DNA of 64,000 nucleotides from assembly GCF_031344055.1 (NCBI RefSeq), contig NZ_JADBEN010000003.1; one strand, written 5' to 3'. Made by a program: the position numbers and the translations under genes. A model generated the notes under the pieces. That model was given only the letters and a program-made list of their open reading frames with translations. It was not told where the DNA came from and did no database searches. Positions 55,899 through 63,240 of the stretch are shown here, in pieces (position 1 is the stretch's first letter; the number at the start of each line of letters is the position of its first letter). Origin of the DNA: Methylobacillus flagellatus_A (lineage in GTDB: Bacteria; Pseudomonadota; Gammaproteobacteria; Burkholderiales; Methylophilaceae).

Positions 55899-55951
55899 TT
55901 GCTGCCTGAAACCTCCATTGACTCGTTCAATCAATAGTTTCCAGGCAGCAA
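55899..55951. repeat. Nested inverted repeat downstream of the cysteine hydrolase
   Basis: Outer arms TTGCTGCCTGAAAC (55899-55912) and GTTTCCAGGCAGCAA (55937-55951) pair almost perfectly, with one bulged C. Inside them ATTGA-CTCGT-TCAAT (55917-55931) forms a second stem. No T-run follows, so it is not a standard terminator. The rest of the 55853-56196 gap contains only the NrdR boxes. Confidence 0.6.
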
Positions 55952-56070
55952 AATAAAGCGAAGCAAGGACTCACCCCGCGCCAAGACGCTGCAGGTAAAA
56001 GGCATTCGTCCAGCCTGCCCCTTTCCGATGCATGCCCATTCGCTCATGCACCAAAAAACACCCTTGACCA

Positions 56071-56117
56071 ACACAATAAAATGACATAACTTTCCATTCA
56101 CTCACTATATGTTGTGG
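56071..56117 (+). promoter_or_regulatory. Pair of NrdR-box-like sites upstream of nrdJa
   Basis: TCACTATATGTTGTGG (56102-56117) is close to the NrdR box (ACACWATATATWGTGT). A weaker copy, ACACAATAAAATGACA, sits exactly 31 bases upstream (56071-56086). That spacing, three helical turns, is typical for paired NrdR boxes. NrdR would repress the operon in response to dATP/ATP. Confidence 0.65.
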
Positions 56118-56196
56118 TCTGCGGATATTCCGCAACATTTAAGCGGGTATTCAAAAAAACAGCGAATTCAGCCAGAAAACTAGAGAGGATCCCCCC

Positions 56197-58356
56197 ATGC
56201 TCAAGGCCGTGAAAACTGCTAAACCCGCAACTCAGGAGGCCGACGTGCCAGAAGTCCCGATGCAGTCCGTTTCCCTGGACATCTGGGACAAGAAGTACCG
56301 CCTGAAAACCAAGCAGGGCAGTTTCATCGACCAGGACATGGACGACACCTACAAGCGCGTGGCGCGCGCATTGGCGGATGTGGAAGAGACCGAGGAAAAG
56401 CGCGGCCTGTGGTTCGAGAAGTTCCTCTGGGCGTTGCGCCGCGGCGCGATCCCCGCCGGGCGTATCACTTCCAATGCGGGCGCGCAGGAGCACAAGCCCG
56501 CCACCAGCACCATCAACTGCACCGTATCCGGCATTGTCGAGGACAGCATGGACGGCATCCTGGAGAAAGTGCACGAAGCAGGCCTGACCTTGAAGGCAGG
56601 CTGCGGCATCGGCTATGAGTTCTCCACCCTGCGCCCCAAGGGCGCGTTCGTCGCCGGTGCGGGCGCTTACACCAGCGGCCCGCTCTCGTTCATGGATATC
56701 TACGACAAGATGTGCTTCACCGTCTCGTCCGCCGGCGGACGCCGCGGCGCGCAGATGGCGACCTTCGACATCTCGCATCCCGACGTGACCGATTTCATCA
56801 AGGCCAAGCGCGAGGCGGGGCGGCTGCGCCAGTTCAACCTTTCCACCCTGATCACCAAGGAATTCATGGAAGCGGTGAAGGCCGACGCGGAATGGAAGCT
56901 CGCCTTCCCCGTCACGGCGAAGGAGGCCGAGCAAGACGGCCTCGACGTCCACAATGAGGAAGCCGTGGTCTGGCGCGAATGGCCGGTCAAGGACAAGTAC
57001 CTCACGCGCGAATCCGACGGCAAGGTAGCCTGCCGGGTCTACAAGACCATCAAGGCGCAGCGCCTGTGGGACGTGATCATGTCTTCCACCTACGATTTCG
57101 CCGAGCCCGGCTTCATCCTCATCGACCGCGTCAACGAGATGAACAACAACTGGTACTGCGAAAACATCCGCGCCACCAACCCCTGCGGCGAACAGCCCCT
57201 GCCGCCTTACGGCGCCTGCCTACTCGGCTCGGTCAACCTGACCAAGTTCGTGCGCCAGCCGTTCACCGACAATGCCTATTTCGACTGGGACGAATACCGC
57301 GAAGTCGTCGCCATCTTCACCCGCATGCTCGACAACGTCGTCGAAATCAACGGCCTGCCGTTGCAGCAGCAGCGCGACGAGATCGCCCGCAAGCGCCGCC
57401 ACGGCATGGGTTACCTAGGCCTGGGCTCCACGCTTACCATGCTCAGGATGAAATATGGCGAGGCCGACTCGCTGCAATTCACCGAGGAAGTCACCAAGGT
57501 GATGGCCGAGGTCGGCTGGGAAGTCGGCGTGGAACTCGCCGAGGAAAAAGGCGCGGCGCCGATCATGGAGGAAGAGTTCGAGATCACCCCCGGCCTGTTG
57601 GCCAAGCGCCCGGAAATGGCGAAAGACGGCATCAAGCTCGGCGACAAGGTCAAGGGCAAGGTGCTCATGGGCCTCTACAGCCGCTACATGCAGCAATTCC
57701 CGGAAAAGCTGCGCAAGCAGATCGCCAAGACCGGCTCGCGCTTCAGCCACCACAGCTCGATCGCGCCGACCGGCACCATCTCGCTCAGCCTCGCCAATAA
57801 CGCCAGCAACGGCATCGAGCCGTCGTTCGCGCACCACTACAGCCGCAACGTCATCCGCGAAGGCAAGAAATCCAAGGAAAAGGTCGACGTGTTCTCCTAC
57901 GAACTGCTCGCCTACCGCGAACTGGTCAATCCGGACGCGATGCCGTTCTCCGACAAGGCTGAAGAGCAATTGCCGGAATACTTCCTGGATTCCTCCACCA
58001 TCGCCGCGAAGGCCCATGTGGACATCCAGGCCGCCGCGCAGAAATGGATCGACAGCTCCATTTCCAAGACCATCAACGTGCCGACCGACTACGATTTCAA
58101 CGACTTCAAGGACATCTACCTCTACGCCTACGAAAAAGGCCTCAAAGGCTGCACCACCTTCCGCTTCAATCCCGAAGCCTTCCAGGGCGTGCTGGTGACC
58201 GAGAAGGACCTCGAGAACACCACCTACAAGTTCACCCTGGACGACGGTACCGTGATCGAGGCCAAGGGCAACGAGGAAATCGAGTACGACGGCGAAATCC
58301 ACACCGCCGCCAATCTCTACGACGCCCTCAAGGAAGGCTACTACGGCAAGTTCTAA
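56197..58356 (+). CDS. nrdJa: Class II (adenosylcobalamin-dependent) ribonucleotide reductase, catalytic part
   Basis: 719 residues. The barrel has INCTVSG with C108, ENIRATNPCGEQPLPPYGAC with the N328-C330-E332 active-site set and C341, and HHSSIAPTGTISLSLANNAS. C108 and C341 are the probable redox pair, C330 the thiyl residue. It reduces ribonucleotides to deoxyribonucleotides using a radical from adenosylcobalamin and needs no oxygen. The C-terminal B12/TSCPD part is encoded separately in the next gene, as in the split NrdJ of Pseudomonas aeruginosa. The ATG at 56197 follows AGAGAGGATCC. Confidence 0.95.
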   Translation: MLKAVKTAKPATQEADVPEVPMQSVSLDIWDKKYRLKTKQGSFIDQDMDDTYKRVARALADVEETEEKRGLWFEKFLWALRRGAIPAGRITSNAGAQEHKPATSTINCTVSGIVEDSMDGILEKVHEAGLTLKAGCGIGYEFSTLRPKGAFVAGAGAYTSGPLSFMDIYDKMCFTVSSAGGRRGAQMATFDISHPDVTDFIKAKREAGRLRQFNLSTLITKEFMEAVKADAEWKLAFPVTAKEAEQDGLDVHNEEAVVWREWPVKDKYLTRESDGKVACRVYKTIKAQRLWDVIMSSTYDFAEPGFILIDRVNEMNNNWYCENIRATNPCGEQPLPPYGACLLGSVNLTKFVRQPFTDNAYFDWDEYREVVAIFTRMLDNVVEINGLPLQQQRDEIARKRRHGMGYLGLGSTLTMLRMKYGEADSLQFTEEVTKVMAEVGWEVGVELAEEKGAAPIMEEEFEITPGLLAKRPEMAKDGIKLGDKVKGKVLMGLYSRYMQQFPEKLRKQIAKTGSRFSHHSSIAPTGTISLSLANNASNGIEPSFAHHYSRNVIREGKKSKEKVDVFSYELLAYRELVNPDAMPFSDKAEEQLPEYFLDSSTIAAKAHVDIQAAAQKWIDSSISKTINVPTDYDFNDFKDIYLYAYEKGLKGCTTFRFNPEAFQGVLVTEKDLENTTYKFTLDDGTVIEAKGNEEIEYDGEIHTAANLYDALKEGYYGKF

Positions 58357-58365
58357 ACAATATCG

Positions 58366-58396
58366 CAGACAAACGGATTAAGAGTCCGTTTGTCTG
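58366..58396 (+). repeat. Hairpin between nrdJa and nrdJb
   Basis: Perfect 12-bp stem CAGACAAACGGA/TCCGTTTGTCTG with a 7-base loop. No T-run follows, so it is likely an mRNA-stabilising or processing hairpin that sets the ratio of the two subunits. Confidence 0.75.
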
Positions 58397-58427
58397 TCCC
58401 AGTGACGCACGCGCACAGGAGACGAAC

Positions 58428-59141
58428 ATGGCAATCAAGATCGACAAGAAAATCACCGGTTACAACGTCATTACCGAAGAAGACAAGCTCAAGGCGGAAC
58501 AAGCCGCCGCCGAGCAAAAGGCGCACGAGCAGAAACTCGCCGAAATCGTCCAGTTGGGCGAACCGCTCAGCCGCCCGGAAATGCTCATCGGCAACACCTA
58601 CAAGATCAAGACCCCGGTGACCGAGCACGCCCTCTACATCACCATCAACGACATCGTCATGAACGAAGGCACCCCGCAGGAGCACCGCCGCCCGTTCGAG
58701 ATCTTCATCAACTCCAAGAACATGGAGCACTTCCAGTGGATCGTCGCGCTCACGCGCGTCATGTCGGCCACCTTCCGCAAGGGCGGCGACATCACCTTCC
58801 TGGTGGAAGAGCTCAAGAGCGTGTTCGAGCCCAGCGGCGGCTACTTCAAGAAGGGCGGGAAATACATCCCCAGCCTGGTCGCCGAGATCGGCGAGGTGCT
58901 GGAACAACACCTCTATCAGATCGGCATGCTGAAGAAATCCGGCCCCGACGAACACCAGCAGAAGCTTATCAACGAAAAGCGCACCGAATACATGGAAAAA
59001 CACGCCAAACCAGGCGCTGAAACCAATGCCGAAGGCTTCCCGCCCGGCGCGCAACTATGCAATAAATGCCAAACCAAGGCTGCCATTATCATGGACGGAT
59101 GCCTGACGTGCCTCAATTGCGGGGATAGTAAATGTGGTTAA
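58428..59141 (+). CDS. nrdJb: Class II ribonucleotide reductase, small C-terminal part (NrdJb, TSCPD type)
   Basis: 237 residues from the ATG at 58428 behind ACAGGAGACGAAC. It starts MAIKIDKKITGYNVITEEDK. A TSCPD-like domain (about 90-165) contains EHRRPFEIFINSKNMEHFQW and GGKYIPSLVAEIGEVLEQHL. The C-terminal Cys-rich tail (LCNKCQTKAAIIMDGCLTCL, then NCGDSKCG) provides the mobile cysteines that re-reduce the active site. It is needed with NrdJa for activity. Directly behind its stop come the proposed half terminator and the transposon end. Confidence 0.9.
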   Translation: MAIKIDKKITGYNVITEEDKLKAEQAAAEQKAHEQKLAEIVQLGEPLSRPEMLIGNTYKIKTPVTEHALYITINDIVMNEGTPQEHRRPFEIFINSKNMEHFQWIVALTRVMSATFRKGGDITFLVEELKSVFEPSGGYFKKGGKYIPSLVAEIGEVLEQHLYQIGMLKKSGPDEHQQKLINEKRTEYMEKHAKPGAETNAEGFPPGAQLCNKCQTKAAIIMDGCLTCLNCGDSKCG

Positions 59142-59156
59142 AAAATAGTAAAAAAT

Positions 59157-59171
59157 AAAAGCCCGCAATGC
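59157..59171 (+). other. Probable 5' half of the nrdJb terminator, at the transposon insertion site
   Basis: AAAAGCCCGC followed by AATGC looks like the ascending arm and loop of an intrinsic terminator, but the matching GCGGGCTTTT arm is missing; the transposon end begins at the next base. AATGC (59167-59171) would be the 5-base target duplication typical of Tn7. The other arm should lie on the far side of the element. Confidence 0.5.
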
Positions 59172-59240
59172 TGTGCATAAAGGCATAAACCTAAATTCAC
59201 TACCCATAAACATAAATATTTACTCTCAATAACTTAAATG
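59172..59240 (+). repeat. Transposon end with TnsB-site-like repeats
   Basis: After TGT come imperfect direct repeats: GCATAAAGGCATAAACCTAA at 59175, CCATAAACATAAATATTTAC at 59204, and CAATAACTTAAATGAA at 59227. They share an ATAAA...TAAA core about 23-30 bases apart. The first is similar to the TnsB sites of Tn7 as I remember them (AATAAAG-TCTTAAAC). Footprint data are needed for proof. Confidence 0.55.
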
Positions 59241-59268
59241 AAAAACCCCTCAAGTGAGGGGTTTTTTT
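59241..59268. terminator. Terminator inside the transposon end
   Basis: AAAAACCCCTCA-AG-TGAGGGGTTTTTTT, perfect and with A- and T-runs on both sides, so active in both directions. It would insulate the tns genes from nrdJ transcription. If the boundary call is wrong, it would be the native nrdJb terminator. Confidence 0.9.
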
Positions 59269-59313
59269 ATGAAGATGCTTATCTAGTACCTTATACGCAA
59301 TAGTAATATAGTA

Positions 59314-59342
59314 TTGACTTTTTCTAATATATTGGGAATAAT
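59314..59342 (+). promoter_or_regulatory. sigma-70-type promoter of the tns operon
   Basis: TTGACT (59314-59319), 17-base spacer, AATAAT (59337-59342). Transcription would start near 59349 and give a leader of about 260 nt before tnsA. Confidence 0.65.
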
Positions 59343-59348
59343 CGAAGA

Positions 59349-59607
59349 CCTGCCAAAACCAAGGAAGATTTTTCCACATGTGTGGAAAAATAAATTAAAA
59401 CCAATAAAATTAATTACTTAGAATTACCCGAACGGGTGGCATGAGTAGAAATGACGAGCCCCGGAACAGTTGACGCTGCCCGGGGCTCTGGTGGATTTAG
59501 TTGACCCAAACCCACCGATAGTCTGCTCTTTTAAACCCTGCATGTCAATTTTCACGACATGCAGGGCGACCACCCTTTTGCGCTAAAACCGTAAAAGGAG
59601 AATGATA
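59349..59607 (+). ncRNA. Highly structured tnsA leader (candidate riboregulator or ncRNA)
   Basis: No ORF. From 5' to 3': ATTTTTCCACA-TG-TGTGGAAAAAT (59368-59391, 11-bp arms, could also be an operator). Then a closing helix GGGTGG (59434-59439) with CCACCC (59570-59575) surrounds three hairpins: GAGCCCCGG/CCGGGGCTC (59456-59488), GGTGG/CCACC (59490-59516) and CCCTGCATGTC/GACATGCAGGG (59536-59566). Finally CCTTTT (59574-59579) can pair with AAAAGG (59593-59598) and hide the tnsA ribosome binding site. That pairing shares two bases with the closing helix, so the two folds exclude each other. Family unknown. Confidence 0.6.
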
Positions 59608-60312
59608 ATGCAGTATCGCGACACCTATGATGTCAGCCTTGGCATCACAATAACCTTCCCACCTGCCGGCCAAATGGCTAGGCAATCTATCAACCGAAGT
59701 CAGTTACATCAACGATACAAAGGCATTTCTCACAAAGCCGCTACGTTGAGGACTGTTCGGTGTGAGTCAAAAGCTGAAATCGAATTCCAACGTATGTTGG
59801 AATGTATGCCTGATGTTATTGACTACCGTGAGCAACCAGCCACCATCAATTTTCTTCAAGATGGCGCGCGAAAAAGGCACTTCCCGGACTTCCTAGTGGA
59901 CTGCGGTGATCACTATCCCACCTTTGTGGAAGTTAAGCCCCATCCAAGCAAAGTCAACCAAGAGATCATTGATCGCACGCAGTTGCTTAGTGAAAATCTA
60001 CCAAAACTTGGGTTTCGTTACAGGCTTGTAACGATGTCTGAGCTACCTACTCTTGTAGTTGAAAATTGCCACACTCTTCTCTTATACGCTCGCAGACCGC
60101 GACTTAAATTCCTTACAGATTTACCAAACGATGGAAGTTTCAATTCCCCTTCAACTTGGGGAAGTTATCTTGAAACACAAATACCTCTAGCAGCTCAGCT
60201 TATTTTGTCAGGACATTTACATATCAATATGAATTCTCCATTGGAAAGCGGAAGCATTGTGTCTCTTACACCTACATCAGAAGGAACATTGTCATGGAAA
60301 AACTTAATTTAA
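59608..60312 (+). CDS. tnsA: TnsA-like transposon endonuclease
   Basis: 234 residues from the ATG at 59608, 7 bases after AGGAG; the in-frame ATG at 59602 is too close to that site. It belongs to the restriction-endonuclease-like TnsA family: CESKAEIEFQRMLE (52-65) supplies the Glu, RHFPDFLVD has Asp94, and FVEVKPHPSK has E108 and K110. In Tn7, TnsA cuts the 5' ends, so the element is excised for cut-and-paste movement. It is shorter than Tn7 TnsA (273), mainly in the C-terminal helical domain that contacts TnsC. It overlaps tnsB by 19 bases. Confidence 0.9.
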   Translation: MQYRDTYDVSLGITITFPPAGQMARQSINRSQLHQRYKGISHKAATLRTVRCESKAEIEFQRMLECMPDVIDYREQPATINFLQDGARKRHFPDFLVDCGDHYPTFVEVKPHPSKVNQEIIDRTQLLSENLPKLGFRYRLVTMSELPTLVVENCHTLLLYARRPRLKFLTDLPNDGSFNSPSTWGSYLETQIPLAAQLILSGHLHINMNSPLESGSIVSLTPTSEGTLSWKNLI

Positions 60313-62237
60313 TTCCTGGTAAGAAGTTCAATTTTAATGATGAAACTGTGGTCATCGAAACGGTTACCAGAGATGGAATATCGATCTCCGATGAAAAAGG
60401 AAATTTCATATTAATTTCCTATGATCAACTATATGAAAATTTAATCCAAAAAGAAATTACACCAAACACATCAACTAGGGTTAATCCTTTTAAATTTGAA
60501 AAAAAGATCAGAAAATTACCCGAGTTAAGTGACGATAAGTGGGAAATTATCAATAAGAGAAAAAGATATATTAAAGCATGTGAAGGGCTTCCTCATGGTG
60601 AGCTGATGAAGCAAGCTATCCATGCTGAGCACAAATCAATGAATGACCCAGATAAAGAACCATGCATTGGTACAGTCAGGAATTGGAGAATTAAATATGA
60701 AGAATCAAACCAAAAGCCAGAATCGTTACTGGCTGACAATTCCAAGAAAGGAAAGTACGAAAGAATTGACCCTTATGTAAGAGACATTTGCCTTAAGAAA
60801 ATACACGAAAATTATTTGACGCCTTTAAAAACTTCCATGCAAGTCACATTAACAGAAATTATTAATGAGATAAATGAAGAAAATAAAAATAGACTGTCAC
60901 ATCAAAAATATAAATACCCAAGCTTCGAATACTTACGAAGGCTAATAAATCAAATTCCCAGATACGAACGTGATTTGGCACGTGAAGGCGCTAATTATGT
61001 TAGAGCCAAGTATAGACAGGTTCTAAATAAACCCAAAACGTACCCTATTGGTATGCATGTCGGTCAAATGGACCATACGACATTAGATGTCATGATTATC
61101 GATGAGGATGGTAGATTAATTGGAAGACCGACATTGACGATCTTTATTCACGTTCCATCACGATGCATCTATGGCTACTACGTTGGATTTAATCCTCCAA
61201 GTTTAAATATAGTAGCTAAGTGTTTTAAACACGCTGTTTCACCAAAACCTGATCTAACTAACAAACATGTACAAATAAAAAACAAATGGCTACCCTTTGG
61301 AACCTTTGACTTACTAATGGTAGACAACGGATTGGAATTTCATGCCGCAGACTTTGAAAGACTGTGCGCATATATGTATACGGAAATTCTTTACTGTGGC
61401 CGTGGAACACCTTGGGAAAAACCAAACAATGAAAGATTTTTCCGCACATTAAATACACAGCTTATACATGCCATCCCAGGTACAACTAAAAGTAACCCAA
61501 AAGAACGTAAAGACTATAAGTCAGAAAAAAATGCCAATGTAACACTGGATATGCTTAAAGCGATCTTGAACAAGTATATTGTTGACGTCTACCATGAAAA
61601 ACCTCATCAAGGACTGAAAAATGAGTCTCCCCTTCAAGCTTGGCAACGACTAATTAATCCAAGCCAAATACCACTTATGACAGACATCGATGATATTGAT
61701 CTCATATTTTCAAAATCAAAAATGTTAACCGTAGATCATCGCGGAGTTGTATTTGAGGATATTTGGTATTCAAACAAGAGTCTACTGGATTTAAGAAAAC
61801 AATATGGGGCAACATTCAAGACAGAAGTAAGATATGACGAGGATGACCTCAGCAAAGTTTGGGTATTTCTTCCTCAGGACACAGATAGATACATCGTCGT
61901 TGAAGCAAAAGATAAAGAATATACTAAAAATTTATCTTTATATATGCATAAAACTATTAAAGAATATTGCAGAAAAAATGCTTTACCAAAAGATAATACG
62001 AGTTGGCGTATTGCTTTAGCTGAGATTTATTCTATTTTCCGAAACGAACCTAAAAAAATTGGTAAACGTGCAGGGAGATTCATTGAGCCTTCTTTTCACC
62101 ACAGCCAACCACAAGTTGATAACGAGAAAATTGCAATTAACCACAGTGAATCCAATACCCAACCTGAAGAGGAATCTCCTCCAACTATTGCATTCACAAC
62201 CCGAGTTATTAAACGTCCAGGAGGCTATGATGAATAA
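60294..62237 (+). CDS. tnsB: TnsB-like DDE transposase
   Basis: 647 residues (Tn7 TnsB 702). N-terminal DNA-binding helices (about 75-240) precede an rve integrase core with the DDE triad D260 (HVGQMDHTTLDVMIID), D344 (LMVDNGLEFHA) and E380 (PWEKPNNERFFRTLNTQL), the last two 35 residues apart. A Mu-type beta-barrel C-terminus follows (KMLTVDHRGVVFEDIWYSNK) and then an acidic, Pro-rich tail that would contact TnsC. It binds the transposon ends and does the 3' cleavage and joining. Codon use is AT-rich throughout, unlike the nrdJ genes. Confidence 0.94.
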   Translation: MEKLNLIPGKKFNFNDETVVIETVTRDGISISDEKGNFILISYDQLYENLIQKEITPNTSTRVNPFKFEKKIRKLPELSDDKWEIINKRKRYIKACEGLPHGELMKQAIHAEHKSMNDPDKEPCIGTVRNWRIKYEESNQKPESLLADNSKKGKYERIDPYVRDICLKKIHENYLTPLKTSMQVTLTEIINEINEENKNRLSHQKYKYPSFEYLRRLINQIPRYERDLAREGANYVRAKYRQVLNKPKTYPIGMHVGQMDHTTLDVMIIDEDGRLIGRPTLTIFIHVPSRCIYGYYVGFNPPSLNIVAKCFKHAVSPKPDLTNKHVQIKNKWLPFGTFDLLMVDNGLEFHAADFERLCAYMYTEILYCGRGTPWEKPNNERFFRTLNTQLIHAIPGTTKSNPKERKDYKSEKNANVTLDMLKAILNKYIVDVYHEKPHQGLKNESPLQAWQRLINPSQIPLMTDIDDIDLIFSKSKMLTVDHRGVVFEDIWYSNKSLLDLRKQYGATFKTEVRYDEDDLSKVWVFLPQDTDRYIVVEAKDKEYTKNLSLYMHKTIKEYCRKNALPKDNTSWRIALAEIYSIFRNEPKKIGKRAGRFIEPSFHHSQPQVDNEKIAINHSESNTQPEEESPPTIAFTTRVIKRPGGYDE

Positions 62238-63240
62238 TTTCACCTTAGCTGACAATGTAGAAAAGCTCGTTGTTGAACATAGTGCTTATAAAACCGCCTT
62301 AAAAAAACTACATGATGTCTATGAGAACTCCGTACGCGGCTCAAGACATAACTCTGTTGCGATCATTGGTGAGTCTGGTACAGGAAAGTCCACACTAATT
62401 TATGACCTTCTAACTAAAGTTCCAAAAACAAAGAACGATGATGGTTGGTATATCCCTATCCTGTATATCTCATTACCAAACACTCCCAATCTTAAAAATA
62501 CTTACGAGAAAATTCTCAAAGAATTAGGAGATCCTATTTATTTAAAAGGAACATTAAGCGATAAGCTACAAAGAATACTCATCCTATTAAGAGTATGTCA
62601 GACAAAAATAATCATCATTGATGAATATCAACGTTTGGTTGATAGGCAAACCAAGAAAAAAATTCTCGATATCAGTGAAATGGCTAAAGACTTTATGGAT
62701 ATGGATATCGGCATCATCGTATCCGGATTACCCTCTTGCGAGGCTGTCATTTTGGAAAGCAGCCAGTTTAAACGCAGAATGTTGTCTAGCGTATACCTCA
62801 AAAGATTTAATATTAGTAAGAATAGCGACACGATTGAGTTGAAAATCATTTTGGACGCATATCAGAGAACACTAGAGCAATCATTTGAAAATATTCCAGT
62901 ACTTTCATCACCGCATTTCGTTAATGCATTTTTCTGTGCCAGTGGTGGATTCATCGGATATGTTTCAAAAATCATTACCCAGACTGTCATTTCTGCGGTT
63001 AAGTCAAAAAAACGATCACTAGAATGGAAGGATTTTTCTAATGCTTGGAAATACAGTGTGCCTGACCACACTGTATGGAGTCACGCGGGCGATCCTTTTT
63101 CTCCAAACTTTGAACTCGGACAAATACCAGACTATATCAAGTTGGCTCACCAGGTAGGTTGGGATGAGGTTAAAAACAATCCAAATTTTGCTAAGAGTTC
63201 TAGACGTAGGACCAGGCCTGATGAGGTGTTCCAGAAATGA
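62230..63240 (+). CDS. tnsC: TnsC/TniB-like AAA+ regulator
   Basis: 336 residues from the ATG at 62230, 5 bases after AGGAGG; the ATG at 62227 is a less well spaced alternative. Walker A GESGTGKST is at 47-55 and Walker B KIIIIDEYQRL with D131/E132; IVSGLPSCEAVILES carries the sensor region. It polymerises on target DNA and recruits the transposase to the site chosen by TniQ. It is much shorter than Tn7 TnsC (555), close to TniB-size proteins as found in CRISPR-associated and Tn5053-like systems. It overlaps tnsB and tniQ. Confidence 0.92.
   Translation: MNNFTLADNVEKLVVEHSAYKTALKKLHDVYENSVRGSRHNSVAIIGESGTGKSTLIYDLLTKVPKTKNDDGWYIPILYISLPNTPNLKNTYEKILKELGDPIYLKGTLSDKLQRILILLRVCQTKIIIIDEYQRLVDRQTKKKILDISEMAKDFMDMDIGIIVSGLPSCEAVILESSQFKRRMLSSVYLKRFNISKNSDTIELKIILDAYQRTLEQSFENIPVLSSPHFVNAFFCASGGFIGYVSKIITQTVISAVKSKKRSLEWKDFSNAWKYSVPDHTVWSHAGDPFSPNFELGQIPDYIKLAHQVGWDEVKNNPNFAKSSRRRTRPDEVFQK

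Noticed and set aside
55853..56196. Cobalamin riboswitch before nrdJa
   Set aside because: No B12-box was seen; the region instead contains NrdR-type boxes.
57415..58302. Minus-strand open frame of 295 codons
   Set aside because: Antisense shadow of nrdJa.
59241..59268. This terminator as the native end of the nrdJ transcript, with the transposon boundary further right
   Set aside because: Possible, but the TGT plus TnsB-like repeats lie to its left, and the half terminator at 59157 explains the boundary better. Kept as the alternative.
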